Assembly (NCBI GenBank): GCA_003209655.1
Contig: QCPW01000004.1
Coordinates: 62,001-126,000, forward strand
Reading direction: 5' to 3'
Length of the DNA: 64,000 bases
DNA from: Prochlorococcus sp. AG-442-M23
GTDB lineage: Bacteria; Cyanobacteriota; Cyanobacteriia; PCC-6307; Cyanobiaceae
The notes below the pieces were generated by a model. The model did not search any database. It saw only the letters and a list, made by a program, of their open reading frames with translations, and was not told the origin of the DNA. Positions 43,429-51,914 of the stretch are shown piece by piece. The first letter of the stretch is position 1. Each line of letters begins with the position of its first letter. Made by a program: the position numbers and the translations under genes.

Positions 43429-43857
43429 GTGGGAAATTCTATAAACTTATCCATCTTGATACCCTTAATGCCAATGGTTATGGCTTTATTTATATTAATT
43501 TTATTAGTAAGTTTCAATAGAACCATAAATAGACTAACTAAACCAGTAAGCTTTCTTATAGTTTTTTCATCATTGGGATCTGCTCTGATAGGTACATATC
43601 TTTATTTAAAAAAAATTGAAGGCGAATTGTTTTTATCTAATTATCTAAGAATACTTGAAAGTAGAAATTTAGTTCTTCATTTAAATTCGCTAACTGAAAA
43701 AATTTCAATATGTTTGAACGTAATAATGGCAATAATAATTGGAGTACTCTTTTACAAATTGCCTAGACAAAAAGGTTATGTCTCATTGTTGATCATCATT
43801 AGCTTGATTTCTTCTTCAATAATATTTGCAGTAATGTTTTTAGATTTTAAATCTTAA
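43429..43857 (+). CDS. NdhF-like N-terminal fragment protein
   Basis: 142 residues from a GTG, with three or four transmembrane helices. It resembles the first ~130 residues of NdhF/NuoL subunits (IPLMPMVMALF..., SFNRTINRLTKPVS, HLNSLTEKISICLNVIMA) but stops before the proton-channel core. No frameshifted remainder follows; the next gene is convergent one base away. Either a stand-alone quinone-oxidoreductase-like subunit or a relic. Confidence 0.6.
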   Translation: MGNSINLSILIPLMPMVMALFILILLVSFNRTINRLTKPVSFLIVFSSLGSALIGTYLYLKKIEGELFLSNYLRILESRNLVLHLNSLTEKISICLNVIMAIIIGVLFYKLPRQKGYVSLLIIISLISSSIIFAVMFLDFKS

Positions 43858-43858
43858 T

Positions 43859-44368
43859 TTAGGATTGAGATATCATAGCTAAGGCTTCATTAAGTTCTTC
43901 AACATGACTAAGTTCGTCTTGTGCAATTTCCTTTATTTTTTGATCATGAGGATGCGTTTTTAAGTATTTTGTATAAGTATTAAATGCATGCTCTTCAATT
44001 TTTATATTTACATCATAAGCATTGGTTGGAGAACAAAAATAATAAATAACCATTATCCAATAATAGACAAGTACAAGGTGCCTTGCTAAAAATCTATCGA
44101 TCCAAAACTTATCTCCACCTCTTCTTTCCATTTCTTTTAGATGCTCTGTTTCGTTTATTGCTTGATAAAAATGTTCTTTCATTAGAAACATTGTCGAGTC
44201 ATTTTTTATTCCAAGTGATTCTTTAAAATGAAGAACAGATAGAAAAGCAAAATAAGGTGATCTTGCTATAACTTCTAATACCCAGAATCTTTGTAAATGC
44301 CTATTTGAATAAATAAAGTCAAGAACTTTAACTGTGCTATTCAGAATAAATGAATTAATTGTTTTCAT
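43859..44368 (-). CDS. Plastoquinol terminal oxidase (PTOX/AOX family)
   Basis: 169 residues. Di-iron ligand motifs of alternative oxidases are all present: LEVIARSPYF (Glu32), NETEHL (Glu73, His76), IEEHAFNTY (Glu125/126) and DELSH (Glu152, His155). It oxidises plastoquinol and reduces O2 to water, a safety valve in iron-poor, bright water. Shorter than plant PTOX because it has no transit peptide or insert. Convergent with the NdhF-like gene. Confidence 0.93.
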   Translation of the reverse strand: MKTINSFILNSTVKVLDFIYSNRHLQRFWVLEVIARSPYFAFLSVLHFKESLGIKNDSTMFLMKEHFYQAINETEHLKEMERRGGDKFWIDRFLARHLVLVYYWIMVIYYFCSPTNAYDVNIKIEEHAFNTYTKYLKTHPHDQKIKEIAQDELSHVEELNEALAMISQS

Positions 44369-44534
44369 AAGAACCTCTTCATTATGTATTAAGTATAATT
44401 ACTTAATTTGTGCAAGTTCATGCTTTTGCGTTTCAATTAATCAAAATTTAATATTTTAAAAATTTAAGCAATTCAGAATTAAGTCTTGAAAAAATTTTTT
44501 TTTAATGCATATTTTGAATAGTTAACTTTTTTAA

Positions 44535-44675
44535 ATGACTTCAACTGAAAAGATTGCTAATGCGAAAAAAAGAATTAATGAATTAGAGAGACTAATTAAA
44601 TATTGGGATAATACAGAAGAAAAAAAAATTAATAAAATAGATTTTGAATTAAATAATAATAAGGTTCCAGCATAG
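44535..44675 (+). CDS. Small charged protein
   Basis: 46 residues: MTSTEKIANAKKRINELERL then IKYWDN and a polar tail. One amphipathic, possibly coiled-coil helix. No function recognised; similar-looking peptides are common in Prochlorococcus. Confidence 0.6.
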   Translation: MTSTEKIANAKKRINELERLIKYWDNTEEKKINKIDFELNNNKVPA

Positions 44676-44826
44676 TTATTTTGAGTTTGGGATCATATTT
44701 AATTAGTTTTTTTATATTTGGTACATTATTTAATTGTTAAATATTAATATTATGCATGTTTTGCCTACTTAGAGCATTTAAACCTATTTTCAAATTTCTA
44801 AATTACAAATAATGTAATTAGATATT

Positions 44827-44949
44827 ATGTCTCATATGAATACATTTTCTAATAAATACTTTTTCCCAATTAAATTGTTGCCCTGGATATTTTGGACAAT
44901 AATCTCAGTTTTTAGTGTTTATTTATTCACTAATGCATGGATGAATTAG
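44827..44949 (+). CDS. Small single-helix membrane protein
   Basis: 40 residues with one tryptophan-rich helix (LPWIFWTIISVFSVYLF) ending TNAWMN. Unknown. Start could also be the second ATG (44836). Confidence 0.5.
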   Translation: MSHMNTFSNKYFFPIKLLPWIFWTIISVFSVYLFTNAWMN

Positions 44950-44964
44950 AAATTAAATGATTTA

Positions 44965-45273
44965 CTAGCTCCTTTTAATCCAATCTGGTGAACCTCCAAA
45001 CCAGTCAGATATATCATCTTTTTTGGGATCGAAATGGTTTTCTTTGTCTAAACCGTCAATTCCCATTGATTGCAATAGGCCATTAATATTACTTTCACTC
45101 TGTATTCCATGTCTTCTGATGCTATTTGCTTTTTTTAGCCAAAGAGATATTGTCGAGCTATGTTTTGCATATTTTTCAATATATATTCTTTCTTTTAGTG
45201 AAACTTCTTTATCTAAAGATATTCTTCTAATTATTTCTTGGATTTTCAATCTTTTTTGATTACTTAAAAGCAT
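44965..45273 (-). CDS. Hypothetical protein
   Basis: 102 residues, soluble, lysine/isoleucine-rich N-terminus then SMGIDGLDKENHFDPKKDDI and a C-terminal GGSPDWIKRS. It looks like a conserved picocyanobacterial protein; no domain recognised. ATG at 45273. Confidence 0.7.
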   Translation of the reverse strand: MLLSNQKRLKIQEIIRRISLDKEVSLKERIYIEKYAKHSSTISLWLKKANSIRRHGIQSESNINGLLQSMGIDGLDKENHFDPKKDDISDWFGGSPDWIKRS

Positions 45274-45529
45274 AAGAAAATTAATAACTAAATTTTTTAT
45301 AGAACTCTTATTACTAAATATCTTGTCAATATTAATTTCAAGAAATTTCTCTTATTTAAAGGCTTTTTGAGGAGATTAGTTTCGAACTGCTAATATAAGT
45401 GGTTTTTTAGTCTTTATTGATACCAAGAAATATATAAATATCTTATGATTTTTTTAAGATATATAAAAAATTTTAAACTTTTATACGGGATAAGGACTTA
45501 TTGAAAGAAATAATTGCAAAATAGTATTC

Positions 45530-45556
45530 CTGTACTATTATTAGTACAGATGTATT
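45530..45556 (+). promoter_or_regulatory. Perfect hairpin and LexA-like sequence before a small gene
   Basis: CTGTACTA/TAGTACAG is a perfect 8-bp inverted repeat with a 4-base loop (45530-45549). Overlapping it, AGTACAGATGTATT (45543-45556) differs by one fixed base from the cyanobacterial LexA consensus AGTAC(N3)TGTACT as I recall it. It ends 7 bases before the ATG at 45564. Confidence 0.35.
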
Positions 45557-45563
45557 ATTAGTT

Positions 45564-45764
45564 ATGAAAATTTTTTCTTCTTCACCATACGCTACATTTA
45601 ATTCCAAAGAATGGGACTCTCTATCGAGAATAAATCATAAGTTCTCTGATACTCCCATTAAAATTAGCAAAAGGTATTTCGGCACTTTAAAAAAAACTAA
45701 ATCTACTAAAAAAGTACGAGAGAAGAATGATTTACCTAAACAAATACAACTTGCTTTCACCTGA
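45564..45764 (+). CDS. Small basic protein
   Basis: 66 residues, lysine/serine-rich (MKIFSSSPYATFNSKEWDSL at the start, SKRYFGTLKKTKSTKKVREK in the middle). No membrane segment or domain recognised. Preceded by a perfect hairpin and LexA-like site. Confidence 0.6.
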   Translation: MKIFSSSPYATFNSKEWDSLSRINHKFSDTPIKISKRYFGTLKKTKSTKKVREKNDLPKQIQLAFT

Positions 45765-45854
45765 TTAAAAATTGCAACTAATACTTTTTTTTCAAAAACT
45801 ATTTTAAGGCAACCTATTGTTTGTTAGATTAGGAGAAATACTAAAGGTTTTAAT

Positions 45855-46154
45855 TTGTCTGTAGATCGTGAACTTTTGAAAGAAGTTACTCAAGAACTTT
45901 GGAATACTGTTAAAAAACTAAGGCCAGAAATTGATAGGCAAACCCGCCTTCAGCTAGTTTTAAAGGCTTTATTAACTATTGGTGATCTACCAGATCAAAT
46001 GCAAGCTGCAATGGTAGTAGGCGTTTGTGCCGAAATGGATAAAAGCGATATTGAAAATATTGACTCTGATTCTAAGAGTAAAGAAGAAAGTGGTTCTAGT
46101 TCAATTGATACTTCTACTGGAAGAAAAGTAGTAAGAAGGAGTTCAGCAAAATAG
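45855..46154 (+). CDS. Conserved cyanobacterial hypothetical protein
   Basis: 99 residues from TTG. N-terminal ~65 residues are a compact helical domain (ELWNTVKKLRPEIDRQTRLQ, IGDLPDQMQAAMVVGVCAEM), followed by an acidic serine-rich linker and a basic tail RKVVRRSSAK that could bind nucleic acid. Function unknown. Confidence 0.75.
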   Translation: MSVDRELLKEVTQELWNTVKKLRPEIDRQTRLQLVLKALLTIGDLPDQMQAAMVVGVCAEMDKSDIENIDSDSKSKEESGSSSIDTSTGRKVVRRSSAK

Positions 46155-46170
46155 AAACTTTTAGAGAAAG

Positions 46171-46374
46171 TTACCCTTTAACTTTTTTAGAATCGCTTTT
46201 AGCGAGCCTAAGAAATAAAAAATATGAAATTACTAATAAAAGTGGTATAAAAATAGAATGCAAAGTCATCATTAATTCTGTTTGACTCATTCCTATAAGA
46301 CTTGATTCACTTGGTAGCTGCTCTGACCAGGTACCAGCTAAATGCCATGCTTGAGGAATAGATAAGAGAAACAT
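46171..46374 (-). CDS. Small membrane protein
   Basis: 67 residues with one helix (MMTLHSIFIPLLLVISYFLF) and a basic C-terminal tail; the N-terminal part is PQAWHLAGTWSEQLPSESSL. Unknown; convergent with the preceding gene by 16 bases. Confidence 0.65.
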   Translation of the reverse strand: MFLLSIPQAWHLAGTWSEQLPSESSLIGMSQTELMMTLHSIFIPLLLVISYFLFLRLAKSDSKKVKG

Positions 46375-46491
46375 ATAAATCCTATAAGTAAAAATTATAT
46401 TTAGATAAAGAATATCATTTTAAAAATAAATTGCTGTTTATCTACTTATTTCTTAACTTAATTATTATTTTATTAAAAAAGTCGAATATTT

Positions 46492-48021
46492 TTAAAGATC
46501 TATCATTTTAAGTAGATTTTTATACGCCTTATTCCCAATTATTTGTTCGGCAGCATATGCTCCGCTTGCTGAAACTGCAGGTATACCTATTCCTGGGAAA
46601 GTACTTGCGCCACAAGATAGTAAATTCTTAACAGGTGTTTTACACCCAGGAAATAGACCTTGGGCTGCCGATAAGGCTGGGCCATAGCTACCGCAAGAAG
46701 TATTTGTAAATTTTTTATGAGTTAAAGGAGTGCCAAATAACTTGATTTCAATTCTGTTATCTATATCAGGAATTATTTTTCTCAAAGATTTTAGAAATAT
46801 TGAACACCTTTCTTCTTTAAGATTTTTGTAAGTCGACTCATGTGGTTTTAAATTCTCCCAAATTTCCCATGGCTCATTTGCAGGAGTATATCCATGTAGG
46901 ACATGTTTTCCTTTTGGTGCCATACCACTGTCTAATACAGAAGGGATAGAGAAAACTGCTACGTTTCTTTCTGCTGTAATTCCTCTATTCCAATCATCAA
47001 CGTGTATTGCATGAATAGGTAAATTTTGAAGCCCAGACGCATCAAAACCTAAATGTATATGCAGAAAAGAACCACATTTTTTAATGTTTTCAGCCTTTGG
47101 AGTCCATTTTTTTGTAATTTCTCTTGGAATTAATTTTCTTGAAGTCCAAGCATCAGTGTTCATTACAACAAAGTCTGAAATAAATTTGGATCCATTTTCT
47201 AGTGTTACTCCAGAGGCCATATTCTGACTGAAATTTATCGAATCTACTTTAGAAGAAAGAATTAATTCACCGCCATTTTTTTTTAAAGCATTAACTAAAG
47301 CTTTTACTATGCTTTCACTTCCTCCCTTTGGATATTCTAAGTATGATTCAGGATCAAACCATTCATCGAATAAACTTGCCATAGCAGCAGAATTTGTATC
47401 ATGCATTGGCATTCCACTTATTAAAAAACTGAGTAAATCAACCCAATTTCTTAGAAAAGGATCTTTTAGGTGATTGTCGACAATATCCCCAAAACCCCCA
47501 TTGATTTTTGGCAGTAAATTTATATTTGGTATGAATTTAGATGCTAATCTAATAATTTCCAAAAAGTTCATAGTTTCAGGTGAGTTCGAGAGGAGAGGGA
47601 TTTCACTAACTATTTGACTAAGAGGTTTTATTGCTGACAAAAAAGAATTCCATTCTTTAACTGATTTATCCCCTCTTAATAAACTTATTCTCTTTTTAAA
47701 TGGCTCTTGTCCTACTTCTAAATTAAATTCCCCTTCAGGAACACTTACATGCCATCCTTGGTATTTTATAAGTTCAACCTTTTCGTCGAGTAATTTTAAT
47801 ATTTGGCCTAAAGGATTTGTTGTAGGCCATTTGCTAATACCACTCCATAATGAAGGACCAGATTCAAACTTGTAACCCTTAATATTAAAACTATGAGCAA
47901 CGCCTCCAGGTTGACTATGAGCTTCAAGTATTAGGACTTTTTTACCAGATAATGAAAGTATTGAACCACAACACAAACCCCCTATACCGCTACCAATAAT
48001 TATTACATCATATTTACTCAT
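46492..48021 (-). CDS. Carotenoid isomerase-like FAD oxidoreductase (CrtISO/CrtH family)
   Basis: 509 residues. N-terminal FAD-binding IIIGSGIGGLCCGSILSLSG, then LEAHSQPGGVAHSF and a C-terminal PGIGIPAVSASGAYAAEQII. The overall layout matches CrtISO/phytoene-desaturase-like enzymes. Prochlorococcus has several paralogues, so the exact carotenoid step is not certain. Confidence 0.85.
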   Translation of the reverse strand: MSKYDVIIIGSGIGGLCCGSILSLSGKKVLILEAHSQPGGVAHSFNIKGYKFESGPSLWSGISKWPTTNPLGQILKLLDEKVELIKYQGWHVSVPEGEFNLEVGQEPFKKRISLLRGDKSVKEWNSFLSAIKPLSQIVSEIPLLSNSPETMNFLEIIRLASKFIPNINLLPKINGGFGDIVDNHLKDPFLRNWVDLLSFLISGMPMHDTNSAAMASLFDEWFDPESYLEYPKGGSESIVKALVNALKKNGGELILSSKVDSINFSQNMASGVTLENGSKFISDFVVMNTDAWTSRKLIPREITKKWTPKAENIKKCGSFLHIHLGFDASGLQNLPIHAIHVDDWNRGITAERNVAVFSIPSVLDSGMAPKGKHVLHGYTPANEPWEIWENLKPHESTYKNLKEERCSIFLKSLRKIIPDIDNRIEIKLFGTPLTHKKFTNTSCGSYGPALSAAQGLFPGCKTPVKNLLSCGASTFPGIGIPAVSASGAYAAEQIIGNKAYKNLLKMIDL

Positions 48022-48046
48022 AAAACCTAAAGAGAAATCTTAAGGC

Positions 48047-48154
48047 TTAAACGAAATTGTTTGTGGTTGTGATACTTAGAACAACTGCAAGGAAGAAAAT
48101 GTAAGGAACAGCTTTTAGTGGAACATAACCTTGCTTTTTAGAAATAAAATCCAT
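48047..48154 (-). CDS. Single-helix micropeptide MDFISKK...
   Basis: 35 residues: MDFISKKQGYVPLKAVPYIF then a hydrophobic segment FLAVVLSITTTNNFV. Just upstream of the carotenoid isomerase-like gene on the same strand (26 bp). Shares its opening (MDFI.KK) with another micropeptide at 56456-56551. Function unknown. Confidence 0.55.
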   Translation of the reverse strand: MDFISKKQGYVPLKAVPYIFFLAVVLSITTTNNFV

Positions 48155-48236
48155 CTTTTAGTTAATTTATGTAAACATATTAACTTAAATTTGTTACGAA
48201 TGTGTAAATGTATTTGGTATTTTTAGAAATGTTTTG

Positions 48237-48265
48237 AAACAAAGAAGAAGTTTTATTCTTTGTTT
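48237..48265. repeat. Perfect 10-bp inverted repeat
   Basis: AAACAAAGAA / TTCTTTGTTT with a 9-base loop, in the gap between the divergent genes at 48154 and 48307. Could be a terminator or operator; no direction is favoured. Confidence 0.5.
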
Positions 48266-48306
48266 TATGGATATCTATTTATGATGAATAAGAAATTATA
48301 TTTAAA

Positions 48307-48807
48307 ATGATTCTCGAGGTAAAAAAATTACCACAATATAAAGATATAAAAAATTTAGAAACTATTTCTAAAAAAGATGGAAGTGGTATAAGAAATGAAG
48401 ATTTAATAGGAACTTGGAAATTTAATTCTGTATGGAAGAAAGGCTCCGAAAAAATAGACAATATATCTAGTTCAATTCTTCAAGTATTATCAGCAAAATT
48501 AGAGATTAAGAAAAATCATTCTCAAAATAATAACATAGAGTTTAGAATAAAAAATTCAATTAGTTTTGGGATTTTATCTATTATTTTTTGTGGTCAAGCA
48601 TCAATAAAAGGTAAGAGACCACTGTTGGTTTTTTTCTTTGAGGACTTAATAATAAATTTCGGAAATTTTACCTTAGTTAATAAACCTTTAAAAAAACCAG
48701 AACAAAAGCAAATGCCTTTTTTCTCCCTAATAGCTATAAGTAAAGAAAATAATTGGATGTGTGCTAGAGGAAGAGGAGGAGGACTTGCAATATGGATTAA
48801 GTCTTAA
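48307..48807 (+). CDS. Hypothetical beta-rich protein
   Basis: 166 residues. An early GTWKFNSVWKKG and a late WMCARGRGGGLAIWIKS frame a mostly beta-strand body, vaguely like plastid lipid-associated (fibrillin) or lipocalin-like proteins. No firm family. Cyanobacterial and conserved in appearance. Confidence 0.7.
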   Translation: MILEVKKLPQYKDIKNLETISKKDGSGIRNEDLIGTWKFNSVWKKGSEKIDNISSSILQVLSAKLEIKKNHSQNNNIEFRIKNSISFGILSIIFCGQASIKGKRPLLVFFFEDLIINFGNFTLVNKPLKKPEQKQMPFFSLIAISKENNWMCARGRGGGLAIWIKS

Positions 48808-48811
48808 TCTT

Positions 48812-49027
48812 TTAGTGATATTCACCAGGATGATCATTTTTTCTGACGGTAACCCTATCCACTTTTTGGCCATTAAATCTCAAAAGATCATCACCAGAGA
48901 AAACATATCCAAGTCTTTGGGCAATAAGAGCTACATCATCGGCAGTTGCAGAAGAAGTTACCTCTTTTCTCAATTTATCTTCTGACTGCATTTGTTTTAA
49001 AAAATTTCTTATTTCGGAGAAACTCAT
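48812..49027 (-). CDS. Nif11-type leader-like peptide
   Basis: 71 residues. The N-terminal part (SFSEIRNFLKQMQSEDKLRK, TADDVALIAQRLGYVFSGDD) matches the Nif11 domain used as leader by prochlorosins and other RiPPs. After it come only ~20 residues (RFNGQKVDRVTVRKNDHPGE) with no Cys/Ser/Thr-rich core, and no modifying enzyme or peptidase-transporter is near. So it is a leader fold without a visible lanthipeptide core. Confidence 0.75.
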   Translation of the reverse strand: MSFSEIRNFLKQMQSEDKLRKEVTSSATADDVALIAQRLGYVFSGDDLLRFNGQKVDRVTVRKNDHPGEYH

Positions 49028-49121
49028 TTTAATTTTTACCCATAATTTTATATTAAAGCCTTAGAAAAAATTAAAATTTTATTAAAAGACACTAAAACTA
49101 AATAAATACTATATTTAACAC

Positions 49122-49442
49122 ATGACTTACTTATTTTTATATCTAGTTGGGATTGTTTTGATATGGTGGACATATCGTGTTGGTTGGATTGAGGCTTTAA
49201 AAACAGTAATTAAAGTTTTAGTTCCTTCAATTTTGATAATTTTATTCAATATCAAAGCAGGAAGATTACTCTTCAAAAATCCTTTTGTTGGATTATTAAG
49301 TGCTTTACCAACTTCAATTTTTATTTATAGAGGTTCTCTTCCATTTGTTGCATCCATTAATAACTGGATTGACACAAAAAACAGTAATCATGAAGAATCT
49401 AAGGACGTAATTGATACTGATTCAATTCCCTTAGATGATTAA
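49122..49442 (+). CDS. Hypothetical membrane protein
   Basis: 106 residues with two or three hydrophobic segments (about 3-18, 30-47, 55-75) and an acidic tail. No domain recognised. ATG at 49122. Confidence 0.65.
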   Translation: MTYLFLYLVGIVLIWWTYRVGWIEALKTVIKVLVPSILIILFNIKAGRLLFKNPFVGLLSALPTSIFIYRGSLPFVASINNWIDTKNSNHEESKDVIDTDSIPLDD

Positions 49443-49451
49443 TATCTTTAG

Positions 49452-49859
49452 CTAATCAAAACCTAGAAATAATTCTTTGTGCACTACAAGAACATCAAAT
49501 AAAGATGTTCCATGGGAAGGACTTATTGGGATATTATCAACATTTAGTGCCTCTGCACATATTAGATGTCCATCCCATCTAGTATCATTTTCACTTATTT
49601 GAATTGACCAATTAATTACTTTTTTAAAATGCTCAGGCATTTCTGATCCTATTTTTCTGCATATTTGGCAAAGATTTGTAAGAAGAGGTGGTTTTGATGG
49701 CCTTTTTAAATCTTTTACAAGACTTGGTTGGGTAAAAACACTGGTATATCTAATGTAGTCGATCAATTCATAATCTTTATCAGACAGTTCTGCTTTATTT
49801 AATGCGATTTCAAATTCTTCTAAAGGCGTAATTGGCCGCTTAATTATCTCATTTATCAT
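49452..49859 (-). CDS. Hypothetical protein downstream of tatA
   Basis: 135 residues, soluble, with a CQIC pair (TNLCQICRKIGSEMPEHFKK). Overlaps the 3' end of tatA by 11 bases on the same strand, so translationally coupled. Conserved-looking but unrecognised. Confidence 0.7.
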   Translation of the reverse strand: MINEIIKRPITPLEEFEIALNKAELSDKDYELIDYIRYTSVFTQPSLVKDLKRPSKPPLLTNLCQICRKIGSEMPEHFKKVINWSIQISENDTRWDGHLICAEALNVDNIPISPSHGTSLFDVLVVHKELFLGFD

Positions 49860-50142
49860 TATTTCTATCTGATTTTGACAAATCCTTTTCCTCCGGTTCT
49901 TTTGTTACTTGATCTGGACTGTTTGTAGAATTATTCTCAAGAGATTTTGGTAAATCTTTTTTTTCCGGCTCATTAATTACTTGCTCGATCTCATTTTGAA
50001 ATTCATTCGATGCTTTTTTTAGGCTTTTTAATGTTTTACCAAGTTGTTTGCCTAGTTCTGGTAATTTTTTAGGACCAAAAATTAATAGAGCTAGAACTAA
50101 GATAACTGTTACTTCTGGTAAACCTACGCCAAAGATATTCAT
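49849..50142 (-). CDS. tatA: Sec-independent translocase TatA/E-type protein
   Basis: 97 residues. Short N-terminal helix GLPEVTVILVLALLIFGPKK, the FGPKKLPELG hinge and an amphipathic helix. The tail has a duplicated unit EPEKKDLPKS and EPEEKDLSKS. Forms the twin-arginine pore with TatC (not in the window). Confidence 0.92.
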   Translation of the reverse strand: MNIFGVGLPEVTVILVLALLIFGPKKLPELGKQLGKTLKSLKKASNEFQNEIEQVINEPEKKDLPKSLENNSTNSPDQVTKEPEEKDLSKSDRNNDK

Positions 50143-50592
50143 GATAGAAGTTTATTTGATTCAATATTAAAATCTACTCTTAAATATAATCTAATGATTT
50201 GAAAAAATCTTTTATAAAAAAAGCTTTGTTACTCTTCAAAGTAGTTTATGAAAAATAGTTGTAATTATTATTCCCTTAAAAAAAACTAACCATAGGAGCT
50301 CGTAATCACTTAATTTTAATATATCTTGGTAAGACTTAATAAGTTTCTTGTGTTTTTTTATAATTGTTTTGATTAGCCTCAAAATCTTTTTAAAAGTTAG
50401 AACCTATTTTATATCAAAACTTTATAAGATTAAATTGACAAAATAATAAATTTTGTTTATCAGTAAGTGAAAATTTTTAAATAAGTAATCATTTTTTGCT
50501 TTTAATAATTATTTTCTTTCCTATTCTTACAAAATTAGCTTCCCTTAAATTAATCCAAATTACAAAACTGTAATTAATTTTTTAAAAATATA
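50143..50592. other. AT-rich intergenic region, no gene seen
   Basis: About 450 bases between divergent tatA and the small secreted protein. Only short chance ORFs (under 25 codons). No strong hairpin or repeat found. Confidence 0.5.
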
Positions 50593-50832
50593 ATGAAAAT
50601 TTTATTAACTGCTTTTTTCTTGTTTGCCTTTTTACCTCCATCAAAGGCTGTTACCACAAAAATGTTTAGAGTATTGGATACATGTGCTAGATATAAGCTT
50701 AAAGAGATAGATGCAAAAAAAGCTATAGAAAAATTAAAATTAGAATCTAATAATTCTTCCGAAATTGGCTTAAAAAATATAGTTAGTAATTACTGTTCTG
50801 TATTTACCCCAAATGAAAAAATCCAATTTTAA
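50593..50832 (+). CDS. Small secreted protein
   Basis: 79 residues. Signal peptide ~1-20 (MKILLTAFFLFAFLPPSKAV), mature part with two cysteines (LDTCARYK, NYCSVF) possibly forming a disulfide. Unknown periplasmic protein. Confidence 0.65.
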   Translation: MKILLTAFFLFAFLPPSKAVTTKMFRVLDTCARYKLKEIDAKKAIEKLKLESNNSSEIGLKNIVSNYCSVFTPNEKIQF

Positions 50833-50906
50833 ATATCACTTTTAAAAACCATTTTATTTTAGTTTAATTTAAATTTGTTTGTTTACTTCTTATTTCATTA
50901 ACTCTC

Positions 50907-50999
50907 ATGGAATTCGCAATTTTTAAGTTAAAAATCTCCCCCAGAAAGAGAATAAGAAACAACAAAGTATATATGGCAAATTCCAAAGCATCACATTAG
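50907..50999 (+). CDS. Possible 30-residue basic peptide
   Basis: Reads MEFAIFKLKISPRKRIRNNK with a short tail. Strongly basic; no upstream ribosome-binding site is obvious. Listed as a candidate only. Confidence 0.3.
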   Translation: MEFAIFKLKISPRKRIRNNKVYMANSKASH

Positions 51000-51122
51000 T
51001 TAATCTTAAGAATCTTTAGATATCTTTTAAGACATTGGTTGAAAAAATTTTCAACAACTTTGTTCTTTTTGGCCACAGAAAAATATTAATTGCTTATAAA
51101 ATGGAATTTTACAGAAACTATT

Positions 51123-51572
51123 TTGCAGATTGGTGATAAAGTTCCACAATTTTCTTTACTAGATCAGAACGGAACAAAAAGAACAAATAATAACTTAAGA
51201 ACACCTTTGGTTTTGTTTTTTTATCCAAAAGATGATACACCTGGGTGCACTATAGAAGTTTGCGGATTTAGAGATAAGTATGACCTTTTTAAAGTTCTTG
51301 GTGCACAAGTTTGGGGTGTAAGTAATGGTAGTTCTTCAAGCCACTTGGCATTTGCTAATAAAAATAAACTACAATATCCTTTGCTTTGCGATAAAAACGA
51401 TTCACTTAGAAAAGCTTTTAAAGTTCCAAAGGTATTAGGTTTATTAGATGGAAGAGTTACCTATGTTATAGACAGAAACGGATTCGTTAAACATATTTTT
51501 AGAGATTTATTGAACGGTCCTGAACATATAAAAGAGGCTATAAGAGTCTTAAAGGAAATTCAAAATCAGTAA
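51123..51572 (+). CDS. bcp: Peroxiredoxin Q/BCP
   Basis: 149 residues from TTG 51123 (MQIGDKVPQFSLLDQNG); an upstream TTG at 51090 adds 11 residues but lies before the conserved start. Peroxidatic Cys42 and resolving Cys47 in DDTPGCTIEVCGF are the atypical 2-Cys BCP arrangement. Reduces peroxides using thioredoxin. Confidence 0.93.
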   Translation: MQIGDKVPQFSLLDQNGTKRTNNNLRTPLVLFFYPKDDTPGCTIEVCGFRDKYDLFKVLGAQVWGVSNGSSSSHLAFANKNKLQYPLLCDKNDSLRKAFKVPKVLGLLDGRVTYVIDRNGFVKHIFRDLLNGPEHIKEAIRVLKEIQNQ

Positions 51573-51641
51573 ATTAATTATTCAAAATCTTATAAATTAA
51601 TTTTCTTTATTATAGGATATTTTAGAAATGAATTTAAATTT

Positions 51642-51914
51642 ATGAAAAAAATAGGAATGCAGGCAATTGATGCAGCAATTAATAATGGTGTTGACCTTGA
51701 TGGTTCTCCCATACCTTCAAAGATGCTTGAGCTTTACAATAAGATTATGAATAAAGAGAACAAAAGAGAAAGAAGCGGAGTCAAAAAGTCAATGAGAAAT
51801 AGATGTGTTAAAACAGGTTCAAAACATTTTGATAAAGAAACTTTAAATAAATTATTAATTGATTCCGGTTGGGAAGGCCTAAAAGAAAAAGAGATTTTAT
51901 TTTTTTATAATTGA
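51642..51914 (+). CDS. Hypothetical basic protein
   Basis: 90 residues, lysine-rich, e.g. IGMQAIDAAINNGVDLDGSP and KKSMRNRCVKTGSKHFDKET. Possibly nucleic-acid binding. No family recognised. Confidence 0.6.
   Translation: MKKIGMQAIDAAINNGVDLDGSPIPSKMLELYNKIMNKENKRERSGVKKSMRNRCVKTGSKHFDKETLNKLLIDSGWEGLKEKEILFFYN

Noticed and set aside
45530..45549. The inverted repeat as a LexA box in its own right
   Set aside because: The two GTAC half-sites are 8 bases apart, not 4 as in the LexA pattern; only the overlapping sequence 45543-45556 is LexA-like.
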